DNA of 52,768 bases from Gammaproteobacteria bacterium (GTDB lineage Bacteria > Pseudomonadota > Gammaproteobacteria > Thiohalomonadales > Thiohalomonadaceae), in NCBI GenBank assembly GCA_014859545.1, contig JACUTZ010000002.1:1-52768 (forward strand). The letters are read 5' to 3'. Of the stretch, positions 32,144-44,391 are shown piece by piece (positions within the stretch are counted from its first letter, which is position 1; every line of letters begins with the position of its first letter). The notes under the pieces are model-generated. The model was given only the letters and a program-made list of their open reading frames with translations, was not told where the DNA came from and searched no databases. The translations under genes were made by a program, and so were the position numbers.

Positions 32144-33541
32144 ATGACCCAAACCCGCCTGTTCGTCCTCGACACCAATGTCCTGATGCACGATCCGACC
32201 GCCCTGTTTCGCTTTCAGGAGCACGACATCTACCTGCCGATGATCGTGCTTGAAGAGCTGGACAACAACAAGAAAGGCCATTCCGAGGTCGCCCGTAACG
32301 CACGCCAGGCCAGTCGTTTCATGGACGACCTGATGATGGGTACCGATACCGACTCGGTGGCAAATGGCATACCGCTAAGCCGGGGCAGTCTGATGACCAG
32401 TAGCAAGGCCCCCAACGGTAATCTGTTTTTCCAGACCGAGGTAATGGACGCTACGCTTCCTTCCAGTCTGCCCGGCAGCAAATCGGATAACACCATCCTG
32501 GGTACCGTACTGGCGCTGAAGAAGGAATACCCGGATCGCAATGTCACCCTGGTGTCCAAGGACACCAACATGCGTATCAAGGCGGCGATCCTCGGGATCC
32601 ACTCCGAGGACTACCGCAACGACCAGGTACTGGAAGATGTCGAGCTGCTGTATCGCGGCATGACCGAGCTCTCCCCCAATTTCTGGGAAGAGCACAGCAA
32701 GGAAATGGCCTCCTGGCAGGAACAGGGGCGCACCTTCTACAAACTCAGCGGCCCCGGCATCGAGGACTGGTATCCCAATCAGTTCGTCCACCTGCCCGAG
32801 GAAGACGGCTTTCAGGCCGTGGTGCGCAAGGTCGAAGGCGAGGATGCCACCATCGAAACCGTGCGGGACTTCAGCAGCCAGAGCCACAATGTGTGGGGCA
32901 TTATGGCCCGTAACCGCGAACAGAATTTCGCCCTCAACCTGCTAATGGATCCGGAGATCGATTTCGTCAGCCTGGTCGGCCAGGCCGGTACCGGCAAGAC
33001 CCTGCTGACCCTGGCAGCGGGTCTGGCCCAGACCATGGAAGATCAGCGTTATGCGGAAATTATCATGACCCGTGTGACCATCCCGGTCGGTGAAGACATC
33101 GGTTTTCTGCCGGGTACCGAAGAGGAAAAAATGACCCCCTGGATGGGTGCACTGATGGACAACCTCGAGGTGCTGACCCAGTCCGAGCACAATAGCGACT
33201 GGGAACGCGCCGCCACCCAGGACCTGCTCAACAAGCGCATCAAGATCCGTTCGCTCAACTTCATGCGCGGGCGCACCTTCCTGAACAAATTCATCATCCT
33301 GGATGAGGCGCAGAACCTGACCTCCAAACAGATGAAGACCCTGATCACCCGCGCCGGCCCCGGCACCAAGGTGGTCTGCCTGGGCAATATCGCGCAGATC
33401 GACACCCCCTACCTGACCGAGACCAACTCGGGACTGACCTATGTGGTTGACCGCTTCAAGGACTGGGCCCACAGCGGCCATGTGACCCTGACCCGTGGCG
33501 AGCGCTCACGTCTGGCCGATTACGCCTCGGAGGTACTCTAG
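32144..33541 (+). CDS. PIN-domain/PhoH-like ATPase
   Basis: N-terminal PIN RLFVLDTNVLMHDPTALFRFQEHDIYLPMIVLEELD; PhoH VGQAGTGKTLLTLAAGL...FIILDEAQNLTSKQMKTLITRAGPGTKVV. Confidence 0.95.
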   Translation: MTQTRLFVLDTNVLMHDPTALFRFQEHDIYLPMIVLEELDNNKKGHSEVARNARQASRFMDDLMMGTDTDSVANGIPLSRGSLMTSSKAPNGNLFFQTEVMDATLPSSLPGSKSDNTILGTVLALKKEYPDRNVTLVSKDTNMRIKAAILGIHSEDYRNDQVLEDVELLYRGMTELSPNFWEEHSKEMASWQEQGRTFYKLSGPGIEDWYPNQFVHLPEEDGFQAVVRKVEGEDATIETVRDFSSQSHNVWGIMARNREQNFALNLLMDPEIDFVSLVGQAGTGKTLLTLAAGLAQTMEDQRYAEIIMTRVTIPVGEDIGFLPGTEEEKMTPWMGALMDNLEVLTQSEHNSDWERAATQDLLNKRIKIRSLNFMRGRTFLNKFIILDEAQNLTSKQMKTLITRAGPGTKVVCLGNIAQIDTPYLTETNSGLTYVVDRFKDWAHSGHVTLTRGERSRLADYASEVL

Positions 33542-33547
33542 GCAAGG

Positions 33548-34250
33548 ATGGTGAAAACAGGCGGGAACGAGATCGGCTACCTGCTGCAGCTGGAAGACGG
33601 CAGCGAGTGGCGCTATCTAGTGGACATTCAGCGGCCACAGCAGGCCAGTGCCCACAATCATGAAAACCACCCCGCCTGGACCCGCCTCGGATTTCAGCAG
33701 TGCGACAACTGCCCCCTATCAGGAATCCGAGGTCGTCTATTGCCCGGCGGCACTGGATTTTGCGGATATCGCCCAGCATTTTGCCAATACCGCCTCGATC
33801 GCCCGTGCCGATGTCTGGATACACAGCCGCGAACGCAGTTATTTCAAAAACACCGACATGCAGAATATCCTGCGTTCCCTGTTTGGTCTGCTAATGGCCA
33901 CTGGTGCCTGCCCGGTGCTATCCCGGCTCAAGCCCCTGGCAGAATCCCATCTGCCCTTTGCCAGCCTGCAGGAAACCGTGCAACGTATGGTCGGAACCTA
34001 TCTGATCCGTCAGTACCTGAAACAGCAGGATGGCGAGCAAGAACCGGACTGGCAGTTACACGGCCTGCAGGCGCTCTACCGGGAGATCAAGACCGTCAAC
34101 CTGGCACTGATGCGCCGTATCCGCCAGGCCTCGCAGGATGACGCCAATATCAATGCTATCCAAGGCTTTGTCTCGATCAGCAGCATCGTCGAAATGGGCG
34201 TGGACGACATCATCCACAAAATGTCCAACAGCCTGCGCCAGGGCATGTAG
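33548..34250 (+). pseudogene. Conserved protein split by a one-base frameshift
   Basis: N-terminal part from 33548 (MVKTGGNEIGYLLQLEDGSEWRYLVDIQRP...PAWTRLGFQQCDNCP), C-terminal part in the frame of ORF 33648..34250 (YQESEVVYCPAALDFADIAQHFANTAS...). Removing one C from C5 at 33712-33716 gives continuous CDNCPYQESEVVYCPAALDF. Confidence 0.75.
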
Positions 34251-34407
34251 GCTCATGCTGCTTGTACCCCAATCAGGTCTTGCTAAAACGCGCACCCTTT
34301 ACGCGCAGCGAGATCCAACATGCCATGTGGATAACTGCGCTCCCCCAGACAGTCAACATGGCTTTTCCTTTTCCAGGCTACAACTGTCATAAAACCACAC
34401 AGGAATG

Positions 34408-34555
34408 CTCTCGCAAAGCCGCCAAGAGCGCCAAGAGAACCATATAGGCATGGGGATGATTTTTCAGCACTCCATGATGGCGGGAGACTAATAGATGCTC
34501 TGATATCAGAATGAAACCTCGCGTTCTTGGCAATCTTTGCGTCTTGGCGAAAAAA
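34408..34555. repeat. Palindromic element E11 (CGCCAAGA/CGCAAAG class)
   Basis: ctctcgcaaagccgccaagagcgccaagagaac ... ctcgcgttcttggcaatctttgcgtcttggcgaaa. Confidence 0.85.
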
Positions 34556-34587
34556 TTATCAGATAGGCAAACAGGTAAGCAGTACGT

Positions 34588-35220
34588 ATGAACAAACAGA
34601 AACGCACCGAGATCTTTCAGCGCCTGCGCGCCGAAAATCCCCAGCCACGCACCGAGTTGCACTACAGCACAGCCTTCGAATTGCTGGTGGCAGTCACCCT
34701 GTCCGCCCAGGCCACCGACAAGGGGGTGAACAAGGCCACCGCCAAACTCTTTCCGGTGGCCAACACCCCGCAGGCGATCCTCGACCTGGGCGAGGAAGGA
34801 CTCAAGCAATACATCAAGACCATCGGGCTGTTTAACAGCAAGGCGGCGAATATCATCAAGGCCTGTCGCATCCTGGTGGAACAACACCAGGGCGAAGTAC
34901 CCGAGGATCGCGCGGCCCTGGAGGCCCTGCCCGGGGTTGGGCGCAAGACCGCCAATGTGGTACTCAACACTGCCTTTGGCCATCCGACCATGGCGGTCGA
35001 TACCCATATCTTTCGGATTGCCAACCGTACCCGCATAGCGCCGGGAAAGACCGTATTGGACGTGGAAAAGAACCTGCTCAAGTTTGTGCCCAAGGAGTTT
35101 CTGCTGGATGCCCATCACTGGCTGATCCTGCATGGGCGCTATGTCTGCGTGGCACGCAAGCCCCGCTGTGGTGCCTGCATCATCGAAGACCTGTGCGAAT
35201 ACAAACAGAAGACGGAGTAA
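34588..35220 (+). CDS. nth: Endonuclease III
   Basis: ALPGVGRKTANVVLNTAFGHPTMAVDTHIFRIANRT; C-terminal CVARKPRCGACIIEDLCEY Fe-S loop. Confidence 0.97.
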   Translation: MNKQKRTEIFQRLRAENPQPRTELHYSTAFELLVAVTLSAQATDKGVNKATAKLFPVANTPQAILDLGEEGLKQYIKTIGLFNSKAANIIKACRILVEQHQGEVPEDRAALEALPGVGRKTANVVLNTAFGHPTMAVDTHIFRIANRTRIAPGKTVLDVEKNLLKFVPKEFLLDAHHWLILHGRYVCVARKPRCGACIIEDLCEYKQKTE

Positions 35221-35223
35221 ACC

Positions 35224-35649
35224 ATGTTATTTGGCCAAAGCCGTGATGAGCTGCGCCGTTTTTATCTGCGCAGCTGGGCGAAACACCAGCAGGGCCAACC
35301 ACTGGAGCCCTTGGAAAATATCGTTGCCCAGGTGATCGCCATGCACCCGGAATACCAGGATCTGTTGGCCGATCAGGAACAGGCCATCGGTCGCGATTTC
35401 GGCCCCGAGCAGGGCCAGAGCAATCCCTTTCTGCACATGGGCATGCACCTGGCCTTGCATGAGCAACTCAGCACCGATCGCCCCACGGGAATACGCGCTG
35501 TTCACAGTGCCCTGCGTCTGCGCCTGGGTGATGTGCACGCGGCCGAGCACCTGATGATGGAATGCCTGGGACAGGCCCTGTGGGAGGCGCAACGCAGCGG
35601 GCAGATGCCCGATGAACAGGCCTATCTGGCGTGTTTGCGGGGATTGTAA
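35224..35649 (+). CDS. DUF1841-family protein
   Basis: MLFGQSRDELRRFYLRSWAKHQQGQPLEPLENIVAQVIAMHPEYQ...NPFLHMGMHLALHEQLSTDRP; 3 nt after nth. Confidence 0.85.
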   Translation: MLFGQSRDELRRFYLRSWAKHQQGQPLEPLENIVAQVIAMHPEYQDLLADQEQAIGRDFGPEQGQSNPFLHMGMHLALHEQLSTDRPTGIRAVHSALRLRLGDVHAAEHLMMECLGQALWEAQRSGQMPDEQAYLACLRGL

Positions 35650-35658
35650 TAAAAGCAC

Positions 35659-35917
35659 TTCACCGCAGAGACGCAGAGGCGCCGAGAAAATTTCGCAAGC
35701 TTATGTCTGCTACCAGTCATCATCATGGGTGTTGCAACATGCCGCCCATTGAGCGGTAAGCGGTTGCGATTCATCTGCCATGATAAGCTATTCATCGCAC
35801 AGCCAATGGCATGCCGAGTCAGCTTTCTCCTGAATAATGGATGATGACTGCGCAATAGCCCTGGCTATGTAGCCATGCTCCCTCCGCGTCTCTGCGTCTC
35901 TGCGTCTCTGCGGTGAT
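35659..35917. repeat. Palindromic element E12 (CGCAGAGA class, long centre)
   Basis: cttcaccgcagagacgcagaggcgccgag ... ctccgcgtctctgcgtctctgcgtctctgcggtgat. Confidence 0.9.
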
Positions 35918-35933
35918 CTTTATATTCAGTTCC

Positions 35934-36317
35934 CTAACGCTTGCCGATCAGCTCGATCGGATAGCCATCCGGGTCTTCGACAAAGGCAATGATGGTGGTG
36001 CCGGCATTCATTGGCCCGGCCTCGCGCAGGATTCGGCCGCCTTGTTGACGGATCGCCTCGGTGGCCTGGTAGACATCCTCCACCTCGATGGCAATATGCC
36101 CATAACCGGTCCCGAGATCGTAGCTGTCTACCCCCCAGTTATAGGTCAGCTCGATGGCCGTATTGCTGCTCTCATCCCCATAGCCGAGAAAGGCCAGGGT
36201 GAACTTGCCGTCAGGATATTCCTTGCTGCGCAACAGTGTCATCCCGAGGATCTCGGTGTAAAAGGCAATCGATCGCTCCAGATTACCGACCCGTAACATG
36301 GTGTGTAGTAGTCGCAT
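35934..36317 (-). CDS. gloA: Lactoylglutathione lyase (glyoxalase I)
   Basis: [49 protein letters not shown]. Confidence 0.96.
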   Translation of the reverse strand: MRLLHTMLRVGNLERSIAFYTEILGMTLLRSKEYPDGKFTLAFLGYGDESSNTAIELTYNWGVDSYDLGTGYGHIAIEVEDVYQATEAIRQQGGRILREAGPMNAGTTIIAFVEDPDGYPIELIGKR

Positions 36318-36337
36318 GAAAATACTCCTCGGTTTGA

Positions 36338-39262
36338 TTACTTGCGTGTACCCGGCTGGGATCGGGCGAGCATCTCATCCATGGGGAATGGTCTGGCAAT
36401 ACCGTAACCCTGGGCATAGTCCACGCCCAAATCTTTTAGCACCAGCATGATTTCATCATTCTCGACGAATTCTGCAATGGTCTTCAGGCCCATCACATGG
36501 CCGATTTGATTGATCGACGAAACCATCGCGCGATCAACCGAGTCCTCCACGATATCTTTAACAAAGGCGCCATCAATCTTCAGGTAATCCACATCCAGCC
36601 CCTTGAGATAGCCAAAGGAGCTCAGGCCACTGCCAAAATCATCCAGCGAAAACAGACAACCCATGGATTTCAAGGTGTTGATAAATTGTTTTGCCCTACC
36701 AAGATTGGTGATTGCCGCTGTCTCGGTGATCTCAAAGCAGATATATTCACCGGCCACGTCCGATTCATGAATATTGGCGATAACAAACTCAAGAAAGTGT
36801 TCGTCATTCAGGGATTGACCAGACAGATTGATGCTGCAGTGAAAAGGCGGCGCCTCCGCCGGTCCCTGTGCCTCGCGCATCTTGCCCAGGGTAGTGCGTA
36901 CCACCCAGCGATCAATGATCGGCATCAGATTATAACGCTCCGCCGCTGGGATAAATTGCATCGGCGGCACCACCCTGCCCTCACGATCCAGCATGCGCAT
37001 CAGCACTTCACCATGCTCACGCTCGCCCCTGCCGACACCCAGAGCAATGATCGGCTGGTAGTAAAGCACAAAGCGATTTTCCTCAAAGGCGTCGTGAATA
37101 CGATGAATCCACTCCATCTCACGATGGTGACGTGCCACCGCCTTATCATCACTGCTATAGAGATGTACCCGGTTACGCCCGGCATCCTTGGCTACATAAC
37201 AGGCCGCATCCGCGTAACTCAGCGCATCAATCATGCCAGTACTGCTCCCATCGATGGGTACCACACCGATACTGACACCGATATCGAATACCCGGTCTTG
37301 CCAGGTAAAGCGAAAATCACGCACCTGCTGCCGTAGGGTTTCGGCGATCTCGGCGGCCTTGTTCAGGGGGCAGTCATGCAGCAGGATGCCGAATTCATCC
37401 CCCCCCAGCCGGGCAATCATGTCATGCTCACGTATCGCGGCGCTAAAGCGCTGTGATAACTGACGCAGCAGCTCATCGCCGACGCGATGTCCGCAGGTAT
37501 CATTGACCACCTTGAACTGGTCCAAATCCATGTAGAACAGAGCATGATGAATATCCGAGCCACGTGCCTGCTTGATCGCCGCATCCAGGCGACGCTCGAA
37601 TTCACGACGGTTATACAGGCCGGTCAGCATGTCATGGCTGGCCTGATAACCCAGCTGACGCGCCATGGTCATCACCTCGGTGATGTCATGCAGTACCAAC
37701 ACCACCCCGACGATACGATGCTGCGTATCGCGCATCGGCGCTGCCGAGATATTGATGCTGAATTCACTGCCATCGCTGTGGCGCAGGATACCATCGTCCG
37801 CATTCACCGTGGCGCTATCATGATGAAGGATCATCTCCACCAGATCGCGCAGTGCCCCACCATCGGTCTCCCCACTGAGTTTCAGCACATCCAAATAGTG
37901 ACGACCAAGCGCCGCGCCATTACGCAGCTCCAGCAGATTCTCGGCAACCGGATTCAGGTACTCGATGATGCCATTGGTATCGGTGGTGATCACCCCATCA
38001 CCAATCGACTTAAGGGTGACCAGGGCACGCTGGGTTTCCCGTTCGAGGGCCGCCTGGGTTTGCTTTAGGGCAGTCACATCACGACAATTTCCCTCAATAC
38101 CCGCGACATTGGCCGCCGGATCACTGAAGAAATGCGCGTTGGTCGTCACCCATACGGTCGCGCCGTTGCGGTGACGCAAGGCCATGGACAGATTACGCAC
38201 CAAGCCATTTTCTGACTTAATGAGTTCATAGAGACTCACATGCCCCATGCTCGGACAAAGAAACGCATCAATCCGTTGTCCAATCATCTCGCTGGGAGCG
38301 TAGCCCAGGGTCTGTTCGATCATTGGCGTGATATAGCGGATCACACCCTGTTTGTCGGTGCGAAAATAGGTGTCCTGCATATTGAGCAGGATGTTGTTGT
38401 GTGCTGCCTCCGAACTGCGCAGGCGGGCTTCAACCCGATAATGGTGTTCTAGCAGCCGCCGGTATTCATTGGTCAGTACACCGAGCTCATCGGTGGATTG
38501 TGAGACCAGGCTGGCCAGATCCAGGTGACAGGGTTCGACCCGTTGGCTGAGCAGACTTTGCAAGGGGGCCAGGGACTGACGAAAACTGCCCCTGAACAGC
38601 CAGGCACCCACTGCCACTATCAGCAGCAGCAGGCCCCATACAAGCAAGGTTTCATAGGTGAAGTAGGCGGTTCGCGACCAGTAATACAGCACCAGGATGG
38701 TGCTGCTAAGCAGCGGCACCAGTCCTGAAATCAACAACAGTTTGCTGAGCAAAGTGAAATGCGGTGTGCCGTCGATCTGTCCCGGCATACTGCGCCCGAA
38801 CAGATCCAGCAGCAGGAAAAACAGGGGCAGACCGATCAAAATGGAGACCGTCAGGGCAACCAGGTGGATACGCAGCCCGGCCTCGGTATCCATGATGATG
38901 CCAAACTGCTGCGCAGCCAGCCACAGCACCAAATTTGATGCCAATAACAGCGTCAACAGGAACAGCACCCAGTAATGCAGGGGAAAGAAGCGGATCCGTC
39001 GCAGCGCCAGGCCAACATCCGCATCGCCTGGCTTGGCCAGAAAATACAAAATGGGTTTTGCGTAGTAGTAGAAATAGCCCCCGGCGAGAAGGATCGACGC
39101 CAGGATGAAGATTGACATTACCGGGAAAAAAAAGATCGCTCGGATTTCCTCGAAACCGAGGATATTCATAAAGATAATGAAGCCCATGCCTGCCGCAGGC
39201 GGGATCACCCAAGCCGACAGAATCAGCGTCAGATATCTGTATAGAAACGATTTAACGGTCAA
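36338..39262 (-). CDS. Membrane PAS-PAS-GGDEF-EAL protein
   Basis: N-terminal multi-TM region; [18 protein letters not shown] position EVL ([13 protein letters not shown]), with [34 protein letters not shown] and YLKIDGAFV retained. Confidence 0.93.
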   Translation of the reverse strand: MTVKSFLYRYLTLILSAWVIPPAAGMGFIIFMNILGFEEIRAIFFFPVMSIFILASILLAGGYFYYYAKPILYFLAKPGDADVGLALRRIRFFPLHYWVLFLLTLLLASNLVLWLAAQQFGIIMDTEAGLRIHLVALTVSILIGLPLFFLLLDLFGRSMPGQIDGTPHFTLLSKLLLISGLVPLLSSTILVLYYWSRTAYFTYETLLVWGLLLLIVAVGAWLFRGSFRQSLAPLQSLLSQRVEPCHLDLASLVSQSTDELGVLTNEYRRLLEHHYRVEARLRSSEAAHNNILLNMQDTYFRTDKQGVIRYITPMIEQTLGYAPSEMIGQRIDAFLCPSMGHVSLYELIKSENGLVRNLSMALRHRNGATVWVTTNAHFFSDPAANVAGIEGNCRDVTALKQTQAALERETQRALVTLKSIGDGVITTDTNGIIEYLNPVAENLLELRNGAALGRHYLDVLKLSGETDGGALRDLVEMILHHDSATVNADDGILRHSDGSEFSINISAAPMRDTQHRIVGVVLVLHDITEVMTMARQLGYQASHDMLTGLYNRREFERRLDAAIKQARGSDIHHALFYMDLDQFKVVNDTCGHRVGDELLRQLSQRFSAAIREHDMIARLGGDEFGILLHDCPLNKAAEIAETLRQQVRDFRFTWQDRVFDIGVSIGVVPIDGSSTGMIDALSYADAACYVAKDAGRNRVHLYSSDDKAVARHHREMEWIHRIHDAFEENRFVLYYQPIIALGVGRGEREHGEVLMRMLDREGRVVPPMQFIPAAERYNLMPIIDRWVVRTTLGKMREAQGPAEAPPFHCSINLSGQSLNDEHFLEFVIANIHESDVAGEYICFEITETAAITNLGRAKQFINTLKSMGCLFSLDDFGSGLSSFGYLKGLDVDYLKIDGAFVKDIVEDSVDRAMVSSINQIGHVMGLKTIAEFVENDEIMLVLKDLGVDYAQGYGIARPFPMDEMLARSQPGTRK

Positions 39263-39308
39263 GTGCGCTTCCTACCACCCTAACCGCCATCCATGGCCGG
39301 AACAGGTC

Positions 39309-40523
<1,215 letters not shown>

Positions 40524-40615
40524 GCAAACTCCCGATGACAGGTTCGCCCCTGGGGGGCTGGGTAATAGGGCTGGGCGGGGATTATACCTGAGAGCAGGGG
40601 CAGGAAGACAGGGGC

Positions 40616-41488
40616 TTAACCCCCCTGCAAGCTTACGATAACGGTGCGATTCTGTGCCCGCCCGGCCTCGGTGCGGTTACTGGCCAGCGGGCGGCGTTCA
40701 CCATAGGCGCGCAGGTCAAACTGAAATTTTTCCGCATCCACCCCCTGGGCAATCAGGTATTCGCGCACCGCCTCGGCACGGCGCAATGACAGGGCATCAT
40801 TGTAACGTGGCCAGCCACGGCTGTCCGCATGCCCCTCCAGCACCACCCCATCGATCCGCTCATCCAGACGCATGAACTCGGCCACCACATCCAGGCGGCG
40901 GCGTGCCTCAGGGCTCAACTCGCTCTTGTCAAAGGCAAAGTGCACACGGGTATCACGTACCTGTTCAAACCCATAGGGCAGCTGGCTGTCCAGGCATTGC
41001 TGGAACTCGCCCAGGGCCTGGCGCACCCGCACTGCAGACAGCGCCACGGTTACGCTATCACGCCCATCGGCCCAGTCTGAAAAAGAGAAGCTGGGAAACA
41101 TCCCGTGTTCCAGCTCCAGCAACAGCCGCCGGGCCTGGGCTTCGGGCAGATGCATGCTGGCACGCTCGGTGCGGATATCCACCTGGCCAAGATCCCGAAT
41201 CAAGGTATCGTGCTTCCACTGGGGTGGTGCCGAGACCAGTCTGGCCATCGCAACCTGCCGGGGGGACAGGCGTGTTTCCAGGCGAAAACCCAGCTCACCG
41301 CCGGCACGACGTTCGAAGATGGCCAGACCATAGCGGGGAACTTCGTGACTGAGACGGCAGAACAAACGGTTGCCATCGGCCTGCCAGTCGGATTGGTGTT
41401 CATTGGCGCCATAGCGGATCTGCCCCGCCAGGGCGGGCAGGCTCAGGCCAAGCGAGAACAACAGGATCAGGACAGCGCGCAGGCTCAT
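40616..41488 (-). CDS. motY: MotY-like flagellar motor OmpA-family protein
   Basis: Signal peptide; [40 protein letters not shown]; OmpA-like [34 protein letters not shown]...[11 protein letters not shown]. Confidence 0.82.
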   Translation of the reverse strand: MSLRAVLILLFSLGLSLPALAGQIRYGANEHQSDWQADGNRLFCRLSHEVPRYGLAIFERRAGGELGFRLETRLSPRQVAMARLVSAPPQWKHDTLIRDLGQVDIRTERASMHLPEAQARRLLLELEHGMFPSFSFSDWADGRDSVTVALSAVRVRQALGEFQQCLDSQLPYGFEQVRDTRVHFAFDKSELSPEARRRLDVVAEFMRLDERIDGVVLEGHADSRGWPRYNDALSLRRAEAVREYLIAQGVDAEKFQFDLRAYGERRPLASNRTEAGRAQNRTVIVSLQGG

Positions 41489-41609
41489 GGTAAAACACCG
41501 TATGGATAGCGATGCAGACTCAGCGGCCCGGCAGGAAAAAACTTTAGGTATACAGGGGCTTGCTGGGTGATAATTCTTCCCCCGACCCTGTACAGACAAG
41601 GCTCCCTGC

Positions 41610-42263
41610 TTGCCATCCCTCGCCCCACCCTATCAGGCAGCATCAACCCGGCTCGAGGAAATTTGTCAGACTCTGGCCGAACAGGGCTATGTGATTCAGC
41701 CAGATTTCCTCGATCCCGGTGCAGCCCTGGCCCTGGCCACCGAATGCCGCCAGTTGCAACAGGCCGGGGAATTTCGCCCCGCCGGGGTTGGCCGTGGTGA
41801 AAACTGGCGTCTGCGCGATGACATTCGCGCCGACCAGATCCACTGGCTAGATGACACGGCCTGTGGTCCCGAGCAGGGCCAGTACCTGGCACTGATGGCG
41901 GCCTACCGGCAGACCCTGAATCGCCAGCTTTTTCTGGGCCTGGTGGAGTTCGAGGGGCATTGCGCCCTGTATCCACCCGGTAGTTTCTACCGACGCCATC
42001 TGGATCAGTTTCGTGGGGTCGAGCAACGCCAGGTCACCACCATCCTCTACCTGAATGAGGACTGGCAGGCCGAGGATGGCGGGCAATTGCGCATTGAACT
42101 GGATGACGAGCAATCCATCGCGGTACCGCCACGCCTGGGTAGCTTCGTCAGCTTCCTCAGCGCCCGCTACTGGCATGAGGTCTTGCCCGCCCGGCGTGAT
42201 CGCCTCAGTATTACCGGGTGGCTGAAGACCCGCCCCATCGGCGAGGTCTTTCCCTTATCGTGA
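41610..42263 (+). CDS. 2OG-Fe(II) oxygenase superfamily protein
   Basis: CALYPPGSFYRRHLDQFRGVEQRQVTTILYLNEDWQAEDGGQLRI...RYWHEVLPARRDRLSITGWLKTRP (HxD...H...R). Confidence 0.9.
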   Translation: MPSLAPPYQAASTRLEEICQTLAEQGYVIQPDFLDPGAALALATECRQLQQAGEFRPAGVGRGENWRLRDDIRADQIHWLDDTACGPEQGQYLALMAAYRQTLNRQLFLGLVEFEGHCALYPPGSFYRRHLDQFRGVEQRQVTTILYLNEDWQAEDGGQLRIELDDEQSIAVPPRLGSFVSFLSARYWHEVLPARRDRLSITGWLKTRPIGEVFPLS

Positions 42264-42267
42264 ACCT

Positions 42268-42475
42268 CTACCGCAGAGACGCTGAGGCGCGGAGCAAGAC
42301 AACCGTCCAGCATTGTTGCATCCAACTATGGCCGACTGGGCTGACAGGACAATGTGCGCAGTAGACATTACCGACTCAAAACGATTCGCGCATACCATGC
42401 CGAGGTTCAAAAAACACAACGGGCCGTAGCAGCAAAACCAGATCTTCTCTGCGCCTCTGCGCCTCTGCGGTAAAA
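42268..42475. repeat. Palindromic element E13 (CGCAGAG class)
   Basis: ctaccgcagagacgctgaggcgcggag ... ttctctgcgcctctgcgcctctgcggtaaaag. Confidence 0.9.
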
Positions 42476-42489
42476 GACTTTTAAGGAGA

Positions 42490-43416
42490 ATGGGCATGGC
42501 AAAACCACGCATCGGCCTGGCACTGGGCAGCGGCTCGGCCCGTGGCTGGGCACACATCGGCGTTATTCAGGCGCTCAAGGAACAGGGTATCGAACCAGAT
42601 CTGGTCTGCGGTTGTTCGATTGGCGCCCTGGTCGGTGCTTCCTACTGTGGTGACCAACTTGGGACCCTGGAAGAATGGGTGCGCAAGCTCGGTTTCTGGG
42701 ATGTGGTCAAACTCCTGGATGTGCGCATGAGCGGCGGACTAATCGAGGGCGACAGCCTGATGGCCGCCTTTGCCGACAAAATCCGCGACATTCGCATCGA
42801 AAAACTCGACAAGCCCTTTGCCTGTGTCGCCACCGATCTGCAAAACGGGCGCGAGATCTGGTTGCAGCAAGGCAGCCTGCGTGCGGCGGTGCGCGCCTCG
42901 ATCGCCCTGCCAGGACTGTTTTCGCCGGTACAGCATGAAGGCCGCTGGCTGTTGGATGGTGGACTGACCAACCCAGTGCCGGTATCCCTGTGCCGCGCCA
43001 TGGGCGCGGATGTGATCATCGCGGTCAACCTCAACAGCGATATCATCGGCCGCCACATCAAGCATCAAGCGCCGCGGGAAAATGCCGACAAGGGCGATCA
43101 GGCCCTGCTGGATCAGCTGCTGGAAAAACTCAATGGCAGCATCAAGGACACCCGCCTCGGTGCCTGGGCCAACAGCAAACTACGCAACCACGACGAAGGG
43201 CCCGGTGTCTTCGACGTGGTCGCCAGCGCCATCAACATCATGCAGGATCGCATCACCAAAAGCCGTATGGCCGGTGACCCGCCGGACGTCGTCCTCACCC
43301 CGCGCCTGGGCAAACTGGGCCTGCTGGAATTTGATCGCGCCGAAGAGGCCATCGCCGAGGGTCATGACAGCGTGCGCCGCGCCCTGCCGACCCTGCAACA
43401 CCTGATTGGCCGTTAG
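42490..43416 (+). CDS. rssA: Patatin-like phospholipase (RssA-like)
   Basis: RIGLALGSGSARGWAHIGVIQALKEQGIEPDLVCGCSIGALVGASY...LLDGGLTNPVPVSL. Confidence 0.9.
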   Translation: MGMAKPRIGLALGSGSARGWAHIGVIQALKEQGIEPDLVCGCSIGALVGASYCGDQLGTLEEWVRKLGFWDVVKLLDVRMSGGLIEGDSLMAAFADKIRDIRIEKLDKPFACVATDLQNGREIWLQQGSLRAAVRASIALPGLFSPVQHEGRWLLDGGLTNPVPVSLCRAMGADVIIAVNLNSDIIGRHIKHQAPRENADKGDQALLDQLLEKLNGSIKDTRLGAWANSKLRNHDEGPGVFDVVASAINIMQDRITKSRMAGDPPDVVLTPRLGKLGLLEFDRAEEAIAEGHDSVRRALPTLQHLIGR

Positions 43417-43433
43417 CGCAGGGGAAAGTACAA

Positions 43434-43838
43434 CTACAGCTTCATCGCAGTCAGCAGGCACTGCACCACCGCTTCACGCTCTGCCAGGGCATAGGGCTGT
43501 GTCCGGCCCTTGCCCCAAACCGGGCCGGGCCAGCTCTCATCATCCCGATAGCGCACGACGTGATGTAGATGCAACTGCGGCACCAGATTGCCCAGCGCAC
43601 CGATATTCAGCTTGTCGCCACCAAAGGCCTGCATTGCCGCCCTGCCCAACCAGGCAGACTCCTGCCAAAGTTGCTGCTGGTCGGCCTCGTCCAGTTGATA
43701 GATCTCCTGGATATCCTCACGGCGAGGCACCAGGATGAACCAGGGATAACGGGCGTCATTGACCAGCAACAGTAGGCTGAGCGGTAATTCGCGCACCGGC
43801 TGGGTATCTTCGGCAAGGCGTGGATGCAGTTCAAACAT
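43434..43838 (-). CDS. HIT-domain protein
   Basis: LLLLVNDARYPWFILVPRREDIQEIYQLDEADQQQL...PQLHLHHVVRYRDDESWPGPVWG (HxHxH-type). Confidence 0.88.
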   Translation of the reverse strand: MFELHPRLAEDTQPVRELPLSLLLLVNDARYPWFILVPRREDIQEIYQLDEADQQQLWQESAWLGRAAMQAFGGDKLNIGALGNLVPQLHLHHVVRYRDDESWPGPVWGKGRTQPYALAEREAVVQCLLTAMKL

Positions 43839-44068
43839 TATCGCAACTCCCCAATGCGCTGCAGATCAACAAACTTGTGCTGCGCATCAAAGCGCAGCAA
43901 AAATTCCCCATGAATGCCACTGTGCAACACAAACGGACGCAGACGCTCGGCGGGAAACTGCACCCGCCGCCCGTCATGACTGATGGTCCGCACAAAACTG
44001 GCACGTCCCTGGTAATAACGCAGGTAGTCCTCGGCACTAATCTTCAGATAGAAACGCAACTCGTGCAT
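43838..44068 (-). CDS. DUF2835-family small protein
   Basis: MHELRFYLKISAEDYLRYYQGRASFVRTISHDGRRVQFPAERLRPFV; overlaps HIT gene by 1 nt. Confidence 0.82.
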   Translation of the reverse strand: MHELRFYLKISAEDYLRYYQGRASFVRTISHDGRRVQFPAERLRPFVLHSGIHGEFLLRFDAQHKFVDLQRIGELR

Positions 44069-44094
44069 ACTGGTACGATCCACCGGGCAGGGGT

Positions 44095-44391
44095 ATGGCA
44101 ATGTTGAAGAGCATCTTTTGGTTGGGAGTGATTATCGTGCTTTTGCTAGCGGCAAGCTATATCTGGCGTGATGATTTTCCCTGGCTGGCGCGCCTGCATC
44201 AGGAACTCGCTATGCCGCCACTGCCCACCGCCGTGGATCCATTACCTGCCCCCAGCGGCAAGGTCGTGGTCTACCGCTGGCAAGATGAGCAGGGCAACTG
44301 GCACTTTGACAGCCAGCCACCCCGTGACCAAGCCTATGAGCGCCTCGTCCTCGACCCGGATGTCAATCTGATGCCTGGGGGTGGGCAGTAA
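44095..44391 (+). CDS. Small membrane-anchored DUF4124-like protein
   Basis: IFWLGVIIVLLLAASYIW...VVYRWQDEQGNWHFDSQPPRDQAYERLVLDPDVN. Confidence 0.75.
   Translation: MAMLKSIFWLGVIIVLLLAASYIWRDDFPWLARLHQELAMPPLPTAVDPLPAPSGKVVVYRWQDEQGNWHFDSQPPRDQAYERLVLDPDVNLMPGGGQ

Noticed and set aside
35690-35880. Cargo gene in the long centre of E12
   Set aside because: No plausible ORF or homology-like sequence; centre appears unrelated to other centres.
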